Below, piece after piece: positions 8,917-16,974 of a stretch of DNA of 28,386 nucleotides; positions within the stretch are counted from its first letter, which is position 1; each line of letters opens with the position of its first letter. Position numbers and translations under genes: made by a program. The stretch comes from Polyangia bacterium. GTDB taxonomy: Bacteria > Myxococcota_A > Polyangia > Polyangiales > Polyangiaceae. The notes beneath the pieces are model-generated. The model made no database searches and was not told where the DNA came from. It was given only the letters and a program-made list of their open reading frames with translations. Where the stretch lies: the NCBI GenBank assembly GCA_030430975.1, contig JAUIKB010000001.1:1-28386 (forward strand), read 5' to 3'.

Positions 8917-8930
8917 GCCACGATCGTGGC
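8917..8930. promoter_or_regulatory. Perfect 14-bp palindrome before the secreted EF-hand protein
   Basis: GCCACGATCGTGGC reads the same on both strands and abuts the ATG at 8931, 12 bases before the preferred start at 8943. It can act as an operator dimer site or form a 5-bp RNA stem with a GATC loop. No T-run follows. Its location between two genes is suggestive, but its role is not shown. Confidence 0.4.
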
Positions 8931-8942
8931 ATGCTCGCCACC

Positions 8943-10052
8943 ATGTCTCGTATCGCGCATACGCTTGGCGCCGCTACGCTCGCTGCGACGCTACTCGGCA
9001 CGACGGGTTCAGCGGCCAAGGGAACCAAGAAGCAGGCTCGGAGCTTCCTAAAACAGTTCGCCAAGGGCGCCGACAATGCCGGCCTCAAACTCACCAAGAA
9101 AGCCGCTGCTAAGTCACCCCACAGCTACCGGGTCTTCGTCGAGGCAACTCCGTTTCAGAACGCCTTCTACACGGATGAGGGCTCCCTGTACGCGCCCGCG
9201 AGCACGACCTCCACTTGGAAAACAGGCGCCTCGACCGTATCGATCGTGGAACCGTTCATCGGTGTCTCCTTACGAACCAAACGCTGGGGCAAAGTCAAAC
9301 CAACGGCCAGTCAACAGGACTACTTCGACCGACTCGCAAAACTGAGCGACAAGCAAGTCAACAAGCTCGCAAGGCACCTGACGCGGAAGACCGAACTGGT
9401 TCGCTACACTCTCGATAGCGACGGCAGCGGCACCGTCGACGCCACGGATCGGAAGTCGACTGCGTCGGCGGCATCCAAAGCGACCGACGACTTCGCGATG
9501 CTCAGGTTCGTGTACGGGACTGAATTGGTTGACGGCGTCCCCAAGGCCAAGACTCAGTCGTCCACCCTGGCGACCGGCATTGCGTTACCCCTGGACGAAA
9601 CCGACGACGACGCGGCCAAGGCCGTGCCGGTGTTTAGCTACCGGCTGTCCGAGCGGTTTTTGCAGTTCGACCTCAACAATGACGGCGACACCGAAGACGT
9701 GCTCTTGTTCGGCGATAGCGATTCCAGCGGGTCGCTCAACGCAACCGAAGCGACCGCTGTTTTTAAGACCGGACTCAGCAAAACGCCCGACCTGACGGAC
9801 AACTTGGATGTCGACGGGCGCTTCAAGGCCGGCGACGGAACGTCGTCGCTGCTGGAACGCGTCAAGGCTGCTAACGACAAGTTCGACACCAACGCAGCGA
9901 AGCTCTTCATCCGCAGTGGCATCGTGCGGGTAAGCGTGAGCGTGACGATCGAATACAAGTCAAAGAAGCGAAAGGCCTGGGTTCGTCAGACACTTCAGGG
10001 TTCGGCGGACTTCCGCAACTCGCTGCTGCGGCTGCTCGGGATGCAGAAGTAG
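8943..10052 (+). CDS. Secreted protein with EF-hand/dockerin-like Asp-rich motifs
   Basis: The ATG at 8943 gives 369 residues with a fitting signal peptide (MSRIAHTLGAATLAATLL, then small residues before a Lys-rich mature start). An ATG at 8931 would add only four residues. The mature part contains at least three calcium-loop-like segments: 'DSDGSGTVDATD' from D158, a 'DLNNDGDTED' stretch from D243, and 'DSDSSGSLNATE' from D258. A looser 'DVDG...AGDG' element begins at D289. These follow the D-x-[DN]-x-[DS]-G pattern of EF-hand and dockerin type I loops. The first 100 residues are Lys-rich. The end is strand-rich, with 'IVRVSVSVTIEYKSKKRKAWVRQ', and there is no C-terminal sorting signal. Export to periplasm or outside and calcium binding are inferred. 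No enzyme motif was found, so the function is unknown. Confidence 0.78.
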   Translation: MSRIAHTLGAATLAATLLGTTGSAAKGTKKQARSFLKQFAKGADNAGLKLTKKAAAKSPHSYRVFVEATPFQNAFYTDEGSLYAPASTTSTWKTGASTVSIVEPFIGVSLRTKRWGKVKPTASQQDYFDRLAKLSDKQVNKLARHLTRKTELVRYTLDSDGSGTVDATDRKSTASAASKATDDFAMLRFVYGTELVDGVPKAKTQSSTLATGIALPLDETDDDAAKAVPVFSYRLSERFLQFDLNNDGDTEDVLLFGDSDSSGSLNATEATAVFKTGLSKTPDLTDNLDVDGRFKAGDGTSSLLERVKAANDKFDTNAAKLFIRSGIVRVSVSVTIEYKSKKRKAWVRQTLQGSADFRNSLLRLLGMQK

Positions 10053-10100
10053 CGGGCTGTCTCGCGCGGTCTTGTCGCGGCGCGGAGCGGGACGCCTGGC

Positions 10101-10155
10101 GGCAACGACTGTCGGCTGTGGCTACCGACTGTAGACGGCAGCTACGACTGTAGAC
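10101..10155. repeat. Three imperfect short direct repeats, about 20-base period
   Basis: GGCAACGACTGTCGGC (10101-10116), GGCTACCGACTGTAGAC (10120-10136) and AGCTACGACTGTAGAC (10140-10155) are three imperfect copies of one unit at a spacing of about 20 bases. They sit between convergent genes, and the last covers the stop codon of the vWA lipoprotein. The second and third each contain CTAC-N4/5-GTAG, able to form a small hairpin. Together they may help end transcription, although no T-run is present. Confidence 0.4.
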
Positions 10156-11422
10156 ACCCGAGTTCCAGCTCAAGCTTGCCGGCCTGATCCGCCTGCACGG
10201 TGCTGCAGCTGTTGGGGCACAACAGCACGCGCGTCGGCGCCGCGGGATTGTCGTAGTAGTAACCGTCGCCGCCAGCGCATGCGGCCTGGTTGGCTACTTG
10301 GTTATAGAACACTGGCGTTCCTGTGCCCATCGGCGTGTACTTGACCTTAACCGCGTTGTAGTCGATCACGCCGCCCATGACAGTCGGGATAATCAGCTCG
10401 CACGCAACCGCCTGAATCACGTTGTTCGCGATGTTTGTGAAGACGGTTGAGTAGTTGCTGTCGCACACCGGATGCCGCAAGCCTCCGCTCGCGATGCTCA
10501 GCTCCTGATACTGTGGTCCCGTATTCACGGCGCTTGAACACTTCGAATTGGTCACGGCAGCGGTGGGGGGCAGCGGCGTGTTGACTCCGACGATCGAGTG
10601 GAAGATGTAGTTTGGCTGCGCCTGGGTCCCAAGCAGGCCGCTCGCCGTGGCGGACGTGAGCCACGTCTGGAAGGCAGACGAACTCACCTGCGACCTGTCG
10701 TCGGTCACTTCGACGAAGACCTTCAGCGCGGCTTGTCGAAGATGCGGCAGTACTTGAGCCGTGTACCTGCTCTGAAACAGAGATAGCGAATCCCGACGCT
10801 CGACGTGCTGGTTCACGTGAAAGAACCTGGGCGGGTTGTCAGCCCCGCAACTGCTGCCTCCGAGGGGCGCGTTGACGCACACCGGATACTGGCCGGTCGA
10901 GCCCGCAAACATGATCACTCGGTAGTCGAGGCCGCTGCCGCCGATGATCGTAGCGAAATTGTTGTTGATGTTGCTGCGGACCTGAGTGATCTCGGCGTTC
11001 ATCGAACAGGACTGATCGATGATCCAAATGATATCGACCGGCGGAGAAATCGCCTCTGCCGTAACCGACGCGCAGGCGTCCGGCTCGGGCACGTCACCGT
11101 CGTAAGTGAACTCGACGTCCGGCAGGCCGGAGTCTTGCACGGTGCCGCCGGTACTCGTCGTGCCCGCGGTGGACGTCCCCGCTTGGCCGCCCTTGCCGCC
11201 CGTGGTCGTGCCCCCGGTGCCGGCTCCGCCGATCGAGCTGGTCCCGGCCGTGGCTCCCACGCCGGCCTTGCCGCCATCACCGCCGGTCGCACCGCCTGCT
11301 CCGGACCCGCCGCCGACGGGACCACCGCCCGAGCCCGCGTTGCCGCCGCCGCCCGTCGAACAAGCGAACGCGAAGGCCGCGCCCAGTGAGAAAAGCCCAG
11401 CGTACTTAATCGAGTTCGCCAC
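10142..11422 (-). CDS. von Willebrand factor A-like lipoprotein with Gly-rich linker
   Basis: The GTG at 11422 is chosen as start because it places a lipoprotein signal at the N-terminus: hydrophobic 'AGLFSLGAAFAFAC' with the lipobox Cys at residue 21. An upstream in-frame extension to 11542 would bury this signal. The resulting 426-residue protein has a Gly/Ser/Thr/Ala linker from about 22 to 95, typical of myxobacterial surface lipoproteins, then a vWA-like domain opening with 'VDIIWIIDQSCSM', in which D136, S138 and S140 make the MIDAS D-x-S-x-S motif. 'VFVEVTDDRS' provides a later vWA-like strand. The C-terminal region is Cys-containing ('CAGGDGYYY', 'LLCPNSCS') and probably disulphide-bonded. 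vWA domains bind metal and mediate protein contacts. It is the last gene of the minus-strand block, 53 bases after the cytochrome gene. Confidence 0.85.
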   Translation of the reverse strand: MANSIKYAGLFSLGAAFAFACSTGGGGNAGSGGGPVGGGSGAGGATGGDGGKAGVGATAGTSSIGGAGTGGTTTGGKGGQAGTSTAGTTSTGGTVQDSGLPDVEFTYDGDVPEPDACASVTAEAISPPVDIIWIIDQSCSMNAEITQVRSNINNNFATIIGGSGLDYRVIMFAGSTGQYPVCVNAPLGGSSCGADNPPRFFHVNQHVERRDSLSLFQSRYTAQVLPHLRQAALKVFVEVTDDRSQVSSSAFQTWLTSATASGLLGTQAQPNYIFHSIVGVNTPLPPTAAVTNSKCSSAVNTGPQYQELSIASGGLRHPVCDSNYSTVFTNIANNVIQAVACELIIPTVMGGVIDYNAVKVKYTPMGTGTPVFYNQVANQAACAGGDGYYYDNPAAPTRVLLCPNSCSTVQADQAGKLELELGCLQS

Positions 11423-11475
11423 GAGCCTAGGATACTCCGGTCCATCCCCGCCGCTAGCAGATTCAACGCTGCAGA

Positions 11476-13602
11476 CTACCGTAGAACGTGGACATGTACG
11501 GGAGAGCGCTCTAATCGACACCGCGCATCGCGCTTTTGACACGCCAGACGAATCGACGACGCCGCGTCTGGAGCGCGGTGGCGCAAGTACGCCGAGAGTG
11601 CGGTTTGGGCTTCTGGCGCACCCAGCGCGGCCAGCGACGTCGCTTGCGCGCGCAACAGGGCTTCGGATCGCGGGTTAACTCGGAGCCCGGCGATCGCAGC
11701 GTTCAGCGCGCCGCCCGGTCGGCCCGCGCTGCCCAGCGCCGTAGCAAGCTCACCGAGCAGCCGATGATCCGAGGTCCCGGTTCCGACAGCGCGCCGCAGC
11801 CAACTTGACGCTTCCGGCCACCGCCACACCCGCGCCATCGCACGCCCGACAACCCGCAGCAGCGCTGGATGACCCGGCAAGAGCGCTAGCCCAGCCTCCG
11901 CGAGCTGTTTCGCCTCATACGGGCGCCCGTGATCGGCTGCGAGTTTAGCTAGCCCCCACAGAGCCATCGCTTCGCCGCGTGCATCGCCTCGCTTGCGCAT
12001 CGCCTGCCGAGCGGCTGTCAGGCTTGGCCGAGCCTGTTCAAGCGTTTCCTGAAGCCCGTGCAGCAGGCCGACTCCGTGCTCCAGCAGCACACGCGGATCA
12101 GGCGCCCCATCGTCGGCTCCCCCGATTGTCGTGCGCACGTCGGCAATCGTCGTTTCGGGCTGGGGCGGACACGGGTCCAACGCCGCTTTCGCTGCGCGGC
12201 GCTTTCTCGCGTCGCGGCACGCCGCCCGCTGCATGGCCGGGCTTCGAGACCGATGAACGATGCGAGCTCGAATCGTGATGGGGGCGACCGGTTCACGTTG
12301 GTCCGGGACGATAAAACGGTAGCGAATCACGCGGCTATCCCGCGCAGGAATCGCCGTGTTGTAGACGATGGCCGCCGCGTCTGCCGTCTCGTGCTCGTGC
12401 AGGATCACGCCATCCTTATCCGCAAGCCCCGCTTCAAACCGGTGGGCGACACGCCCCACGGATCCTGCCAGGCGCTTACCTTGCGCGTCCACGAGTTCGA
12501 CCTCTAGGCGGGTATCTTGAATATCTAGGACGCCACCTGGGAAGCGATGACCGACACGGCGATTGTGCACGACGACGTCGATCGTAGCCTCGTCCCCGGG
12601 AGTAAGCCCGACGCGCGTCGGCAGCCACCTGGATTGCCCGTCCACCTCGACGCGGACGATATGCAGGTCGACGACACCTTTGAGCGCGCGGGCAATCCGC
12701 GCCTGCCGGTCGGCGTCGCCGCGCATCTGCGCAAGCCACGTGTGGCCTGCGAGAAACTCGTGGGATTTGACCTTCCCGTCAGTTGCAGCCGAGTCCGCCA
12801 ACTCGGCGGCAATCGTCGGCATGTGACAATCGACGCAAGAACGCTTCTCGACTGGCCAATCCACTCGACTCGACAAGGCCCCGGCGTACGCTGACACCTG
12901 CCACTGATCGACGTCACCGACCCCGGTGAGTTGCCGCTCCGGTTTCGGAAGAAACCCTCGATGGCAACCTAGACACAGCGATTGCGTCTTGATCGGCGCA
13001 GGCCGCACTGCACGCTTGTGAGCGGCCGTTGAATTCGGCTTGCTCGCCACCGGCAGCACCAGCGGTTCAGACCCGATTGTGTAACTTCCATTCCCGTCAG
13101 CGGTGGCGTCCACGGCGCCATGGCAGATTCGACAGCTCACCCCTGCATCGCGACGCGGGTCTTCAGCACGGATGGCCGTGTCCATGGCGCCATCGAGTTG
13201 AAGCGCCGGGTCGTGACAGCCTCCGCAGTGGCGGCTTTGTTTCGCGCCGACCGAGGCTCGCAAATGATCGACGTTCGTCCGATAGACCGGGTTGTTGAAC
13301 GTCGCAAACGCATGACTGCTCGCTCGCCACTGCTCGGCCGTCGCAGCGTGACATCGCGCGCAATCATCCACTCGGGCGAGGTCGTGACCCGTCACAGACC
13401 CTTCGCTCAACCGAGACTGCGACGGCGGCCGGTCGCCGCGCTCGCGCGGAACCAGCGCTGATGGCAGCGCTGCACCTGTCGATGGCCGGCTCGATGCGGA
13501 CGCCGCGGGCGGATGCGGCTTTGGACGCGGCGGATCGCACGCGATGAAGGCCCCTATCCCGACTGGGATGAACCAGAGGATGTCACGCGCCGCTACGATC
13601 AC
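11476..13602 (-). CDS. Pentahaem c-type cytochrome lipoprotein with TPR-like C-terminus
   Basis: A 708-residue protein starting at GTG, 20 bases inside the end of the upstream DUF2330 gene. An N-terminal hydrophobic stretch ends in 'IGAFIAC' (Cys22), consistent with a lipoprotein signal, followed by a Pro/Ser-rich linker. Five CXXCH haem-binding sites lie at 81-85, 126-130, 157-161, 210-214 and 256-260, with extra His residues available as axial ligands, as in cytochrome c554-like multihaem proteins. A strand-rich region follows ('VRVEVDGQSRWLPTRVGL', 'VGHRFPGG'). The last about 250 residues are helical with TPR-like repeats ('RGEAMALWGLAKLAADHGRPYEAKQLAEAG'). Periplasmic or surface electron transfer is likely, but donor and acceptor are not evident and no catalytic subunit is adjacent. 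Haem attachment would need the cell's cytochrome c maturation system. Confidence 0.9.
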   Translation of the reverse strand: MIVAARDILWFIPVGIGAFIACDPPRPKPHPPAASASSRPSTGAALPSALVPRERGDRPPSQSRLSEGSVTGHDLARVDDCARCHAATAEQWRASSHAFATFNNPVYRTNVDHLRASVGAKQSRHCGGCHDPALQLDGAMDTAIRAEDPRRDAGVSCRICHGAVDATADGNGSYTIGSEPLVLPVASKPNSTAAHKRAVRPAPIKTQSLCLGCHRGFLPKPERQLTGVGDVDQWQVSAYAGALSSRVDWPVEKRSCVDCHMPTIAAELADSAATDGKVKSHEFLAGHTWLAQMRGDADRQARIARALKGVVDLHIVRVEVDGQSRWLPTRVGLTPGDEATIDVVVHNRRVGHRFPGGVLDIQDTRLEVELVDAQGKRLAGSVGRVAHRFEAGLADKDGVILHEHETADAAAIVYNTAIPARDSRVIRYRFIVPDQREPVAPITIRARIVHRSRSPAMQRAACRDARKRRAAKAALDPCPPQPETTIADVRTTIGGADDGAPDPRVLLEHGVGLLHGLQETLEQARPSLTAARQAMRKRGDARGEAMALWGLAKLAADHGRPYEAKQLAEAGLALLPGHPALLRVVGRAMARVWRWPEASSWLRRAVGTGTSDHRLLGELATALGSAGRPGGALNAAIAGLRVNPRSEALLRAQATSLAALGAPEAQTALSAYLRHRAPDAASSIRLACQKRDARCRLERSPVHVHVLR

Positions 13603-15235
13603 GCCGTCGATACAATGCAGCCAACCCTAGGAGCCCCGCCCAACCGCCGAACGCGAGGTGGCGCCCTGGCGCTCCGACCGCGCACGCGCCGCACCCCGAC
13701 TGCTCGGTCTGACCGGAGCTGCCGGAAGTCTGTTCGTTCACAGCGGGTACCTTCGGCACTTCCGAGGGCACTGCCGGCTTTGACACCTGGATTCCCAGTT
13801 CCGGTACGGACTGATTCACATGCTTGGCGAGCTGAATCGCACCCCGCGGCGCAAACGCGAGATCGGTGGCCGCGGCTGGGCGACTCGTCGAGCCGCTGGG
13901 TGGTCCGCCCCAGACGCCGCGACGCGGGTTGTCGCAAGCGATGGGTCCTTTCCAAGGATGCCTAATGATATACCTCGCCTGGAAGTTGTTGCGCGATGCT
14001 GGCTGGGCACCTTCTTCGAGCTGCCCGCCCGCAGACTTGCGATGCTCCCGACCGCCGCTGATGGCCGGCGCTTCGCGAAATACCAGGTCCTCTTTGAGGG
14101 ACGCCTTGTCGTAGCGAACGTGTAGACGAGTCAGGACGAAGCCGCCCCCCGGTCGGCGCCGGCCACTGGGACTCGGCCTCCTGACGCGATCGGAGAGCGG
14201 CACGGCCGCCCCGGTCTTTGCCGGCGGCGGCGTACCATCGAGGATGTCCTTTCCGAGCGTCGCTAGCTCTTTGGGGCGCAGCGCCGGCACCGGGCAAGGA
14301 TCACACGTACTGGCGTCCCAAGCGTACTCCGTCACAACCGAGCCTGGATTCCGTTCCAACGTTTGGTCGAACAACGCCGCGTACAGTTCCCCGAACCTTC
14401 CTTTTGACGATTCCTTTAGATCGATGTTGGTGGGTATCGTTACGTTCTTGTAGTTGGCGACCTCATACCTTTTCCCACGCGCTAAAATATGAACGATCAG
14501 GTCTTGCTTGTTCTTCGCATTCAACAGCCCGAGCCGCACGGGTAGCGCAAACTTGTCCGAATCATAGTAGAACCGCAGCGGAGACAGTTCAGCCTGCCCC
14601 GCCTTGAACGTCACTTTCTCAGGATTGACCTTGGCCACGAAGAACTTCATGCCCTGCTTTACATACGGCTGGAGCACAGGTTCCGCGCCGTCCGGAATCG
14701 CGTAGTCGTTCTGTTTCAGCCAGGTGTCCAAGCCGCTTGAGTCCTTAGCGCTTAGGATGACGATGTCGTACTCGCCGACCTCGAACTGGGCTTCGATCTT
14801 CACCCCTAAATCCGCGCCGCTGCCGCCGCCCGGCGTCGCCGCCATGGGCGCCGGACGCGGCATCGAGCCGCTCCGCTTGAAGCGCATCCGAGGCCGACAC
14901 GGGTCTTGCTCCCAGTACTCGACCATTCTCGGTGCAGCTAGCTTGTCCAGGCGATCAAACACGGCGTTGTTGAGCGTCTTGACGTTTTCCTTCTGCAGGA
15001 CGACGGGGACGGGAACGACCATCGCGAACTTGGCCGCGGGACCCTGATAGTTGTTTTGCATCGACAGCACGGTGCGCGTGCCGTCTCGCATCATCGCCAC
15101 CATCGTCGCATTGTTGAACAGCTTGGCGTCGGCACCGCCGACGTAGAAGCCACAAAAGGCGCTTGCTTCTGCCGGCGCGAGCATACAGAGCGCGGCGCCC
15201 GCGGCTAGGACGTGGTGGGCGAAGAGTCGTTTCAT
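13583..15235 (-). CDS. DUF2330-family exported protein, paralogue 2, MYXO-CTERM-like tail
   Basis: A 550-residue exported protein starting at ATG two bases after the stop of its paralogue. The signal peptide (MKRLFAHHVLAAGAALCMLAPA) leads into 'SAFCGFYVGG'. The phrases 'TVLSMQNNYQGPAAKFAMVVPVP' and 'LIVHILARGKRYEVANY' match the DUF2330 pattern of uncharacterised bacterial exported proteins. Conserved Cys occur in FCGFY, DPCRP, STCDPCPVP and near 'ACDNP', suggesting disulphides. The C-terminus ends in 'SGCGACAVG', a hydrophobic stretch, and 'YRRRDRSGA', the layout of MYXO-CTERM sorting signals (Cys motif, membrane span, Arg cluster). Anchoring or processing at the envelope is inferred. It is very like the 15238-16974 product through its core and differs in the linkers. 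The function of DUF2330 is unknown. Confidence 0.88.
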   Translation of the reverse strand: MKRLFAHHVLAAGAALCMLAPAEASAFCGFYVGGADAKLFNNATMVAMMRDGTRTVLSMQNNYQGPAAKFAMVVPVPVVLQKENVKTLNNAVFDRLDKLAAPRMVEYWEQDPCRPRMRFKRSGSMPRPAPMAATPGGGSGADLGVKIEAQFEVGEYDIVILSAKDSSGLDTWLKQNDYAIPDGAEPVLQPYVKQGMKFFVAKVNPEKVTFKAGQAELSPLRFYYDSDKFALPVRLGLLNAKNKQDLIVHILARGKRYEVANYKNVTIPTNIDLKESSKGRFGELYAALFDQTLERNPGSVVTEYAWDASTCDPCPVPALRPKELATLGKDILDGTPPPAKTGAAVPLSDRVRRPSPSGRRRPGGGFVLTRLHVRYDKASLKEDLVFREAPAISGGREHRKSAGGQLEEGAQPASRNNFQARYIIRHPWKGPIACDNPRRGVWGGPPSGSTSRPAAATDLAFAPRGAIQLAKHVNQSVPELGIQVSKPAVPSEVPKVPAVNEQTSGSSGQTEQSGCGACAVGAPGRHLAFGGWAGLLGLAALYRRRDRSGA

Positions 15236-15237
15236 GG

Positions 15238-16974
15238 CTAGGTCAGACGCTCGGGCGCACGATTCGATCTACGAACTCGCCGACGAAGTCGGCGCCCTAT
15301 CAGTAAACTGAGGCCAAACATTCCCCAAGGAACCGACTTGCTCGGCTCGCTGGGCGAACCTATCCGACACGCGCCACAACCCGACCCATCCGACCTGGTG
15401 CTCGGCGCAGCGGTTTTGGCTACCTGTTTGGGTTCTGGCTTCGGCGTCACCTGAATTCCGAGTTCGGGCACGCTGGTGTTCACGTGCTTCGCCAGCTGAA
15501 GCGCGCCACGCTTGGCAAACGCCAAGTCGGTTGCGGCCTTGGGGTTGGATCTCTGTCCGCTGGGAGGGCCACCCCACACACCCCGCACCGGATTCTTGCA
15601 CTCGATCGGGCCCTTCCATGGGTGCCGAATGATGTACCGCGCTTGAAAGTTATTCCGCGAGGCTGGTGTGGAGCCCTCTTCGAGACGACCGTTTCGCTTC
15701 ACTTCACGGCCGCCCGTGATCGGCTTCGCTTCGCGGAACACCAGGTCCTCTTTGAGCGACGTCTTGTCATAGCGGGCGTGGATACGCGTGAGCACAAACG
15801 ACCGGAACCGGCGGCGCAGAGCGGGCACGCGGCGCGGCTTGGCGACGCTGATCTTGTCCGCCATTCCTGCGGGCGGCGGCACCCTGGACTTGCCCAGCTT
15901 CAGTCTATCGGACAGCTTGAGCGCCGAGGCGGCGGGAGCAGGCGTGCTGCCGGGGGTCAGCGATTGGCCAGCGGGCAAATCCAAGATGTCTTGCCCGAGC
16001 GACATGAGCTCTCCTCGGTTGAGCGCCGGCACCGGACAGGGGTCACAAGTGCCAGCATCCCAAGAGTACTCGGTCACCACCGACCCGGGGTTCTTCTCAA
16101 GCGTCTGGTCGAACAGAGCGGCGTAGAGTTCGCCAAAGCGTGGCTTCGATTCCTCCTTGACCTCGATATTCGTCGGGATCGTCACGTTCTTATAGTTCGC
16201 GACTTCGTAGCGCTTCGAGGGAGCGAGGATATGCACGATCAGGTCCTGCTTGTCCTTTGCATTGAGCAAGCCGAGCCGAACGGGCAGCGTGAATTTTTCT
16301 GAATCGTAATGAAAACGGAGCGGTGACAACTTGGCTTGCCCGTTCTTGAACACGACCTTTTCGGGATTGATCTTAGCGACAAAAAACTTCATCCCGTCCT
16401 TGACGTAGGGTCGCAGCACTTCCTCAGCACCTGATGGGATCGCGTATTCGTTTTGCTTCAGCCACGTCTCGAGCCCCGACGAATCCTTCGCGCTCAGGAT
16501 AACGATCTCGTACTCGCCGACGTCGAACTGCGCCTCGATCTTCACTCCCAACCCCCCACCCTTGGACTTGCGAGCCCCACCTGGGGCCGCCGCCATAGCC
16601 GCACTTTCGCCTTCGTCTTCGGGAGCCTCGAGCTGCCTGCACGGATCCTGCTCCCAGTACTCGACCAGACGTGGTGCGGCCAGCTGGTCAAGGCGCGAAA
16701 AAACCTCGTCCTTCAGCGTCTTCACGTTGTCTTTTTGCAGCACGACCGGCACCGGAATGACCATGGCAAACTTCGAAGCCGGCCCTTGGTAGTTGTTCTG
16801 CATCGACAACACCGTGCGGGTGCCGTCGCGCATCATCGCAACCATGGTGGCGTTGTTGAACAACTTGGCGTCGTCTCCTCCAACGTAGAAACCGCAGAAC
16901 GCCTCCGCGTCACGTTCCACGGATGTAACGGCCAGTGCGCAGAGCAATGCTGCTGAGAATAAATGACGCTTCAT
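15238..16974 (-). CDS. DUF2330-family exported protein, paralogue 1, MYXO-CTERM-like tail
   Basis: A 578-residue exported protein. The ATG at 16974 overlaps the stop of the RHH gene by four bases (ATGA) and has an AGAAGG Shine-Dalgarno sequence seven bases upstream (16982-16987). The signal peptide MKRHLFSAALLCALAVTS precedes 'EAFCGFYVGGDDAKLFNNATM'. The DUF2330-like core is nearly the same as in paralogue 2, including 'MQNNYQGPASKFAMVIPVP', 'AKDSSGLETWLKQNEYAIP', 'CDPCPVPAL' and a late 'IIRHPWKGPIEC'. Variable parts are a charged linker near residue 115-145, a Pro/Ala-rich linker around 345-385 that is longer here, and the C-terminus, which ends 'GSGCGACRIG', hydrophobic 'GMFGLSLLIG', then an unusually long Arg-rich tail. 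Tandem duplication followed by divergence in linkers is inferred. Envelope location is likely and the function is unknown. Confidence 0.88.
   Translation of the reverse strand: MKRHLFSAALLCALAVTSVERDAEAFCGFYVGGDDAKLFNNATMVAMMRDGTRTVLSMQNNYQGPASKFAMVIPVPVVLQKDNVKTLKDEVFSRLDQLAAPRLVEYWEQDPCRQLEAPEDEGESAAMAAAPGGARKSKGGGLGVKIEAQFDVGEYEIVILSAKDSSGLETWLKQNEYAIPSGAEEVLRPYVKDGMKFFVAKINPEKVVFKNGQAKLSPLRFHYDSEKFTLPVRLGLLNAKDKQDLIVHILAPSKRYEVANYKNVTIPTNIEVKEESKPRFGELYAALFDQTLEKNPGSVVTEYSWDAGTCDPCPVPALNRGELMSLGQDILDLPAGQSLTPGSTPAPAASALKLSDRLKLGKSRVPPPAGMADKISVAKPRRVPALRRRFRSFVLTRIHARYDKTSLKEDLVFREAKPITGGREVKRNGRLEEGSTPASRNNFQARYIIRHPWKGPIECKNPVRGVWGGPPSGQRSNPKAATDLAFAKRGALQLAKHVNTSVPELGIQVTPKPEPKQVAKTAAPSTRSDGSGCGACRIGSPSEPSKSVPWGMFGLSLLIGRRLRRRVRRSNRAPERLT

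Noticed and set aside
11423..11542. Longer N-terminus for the vWA lipoprotein starting at 11542
   Set aside because: The added 40 residues are Arg/Cys-rich without signal features, overlap the cytochrome gene, and would hide a good lipobox.
15484..16302. Plus-strand frame of 272 residues opposite the DUF2330 gene
   Set aside because: Antisense shadow. The minus-strand frame has a signal peptide, family motifs and a matching paralogue.
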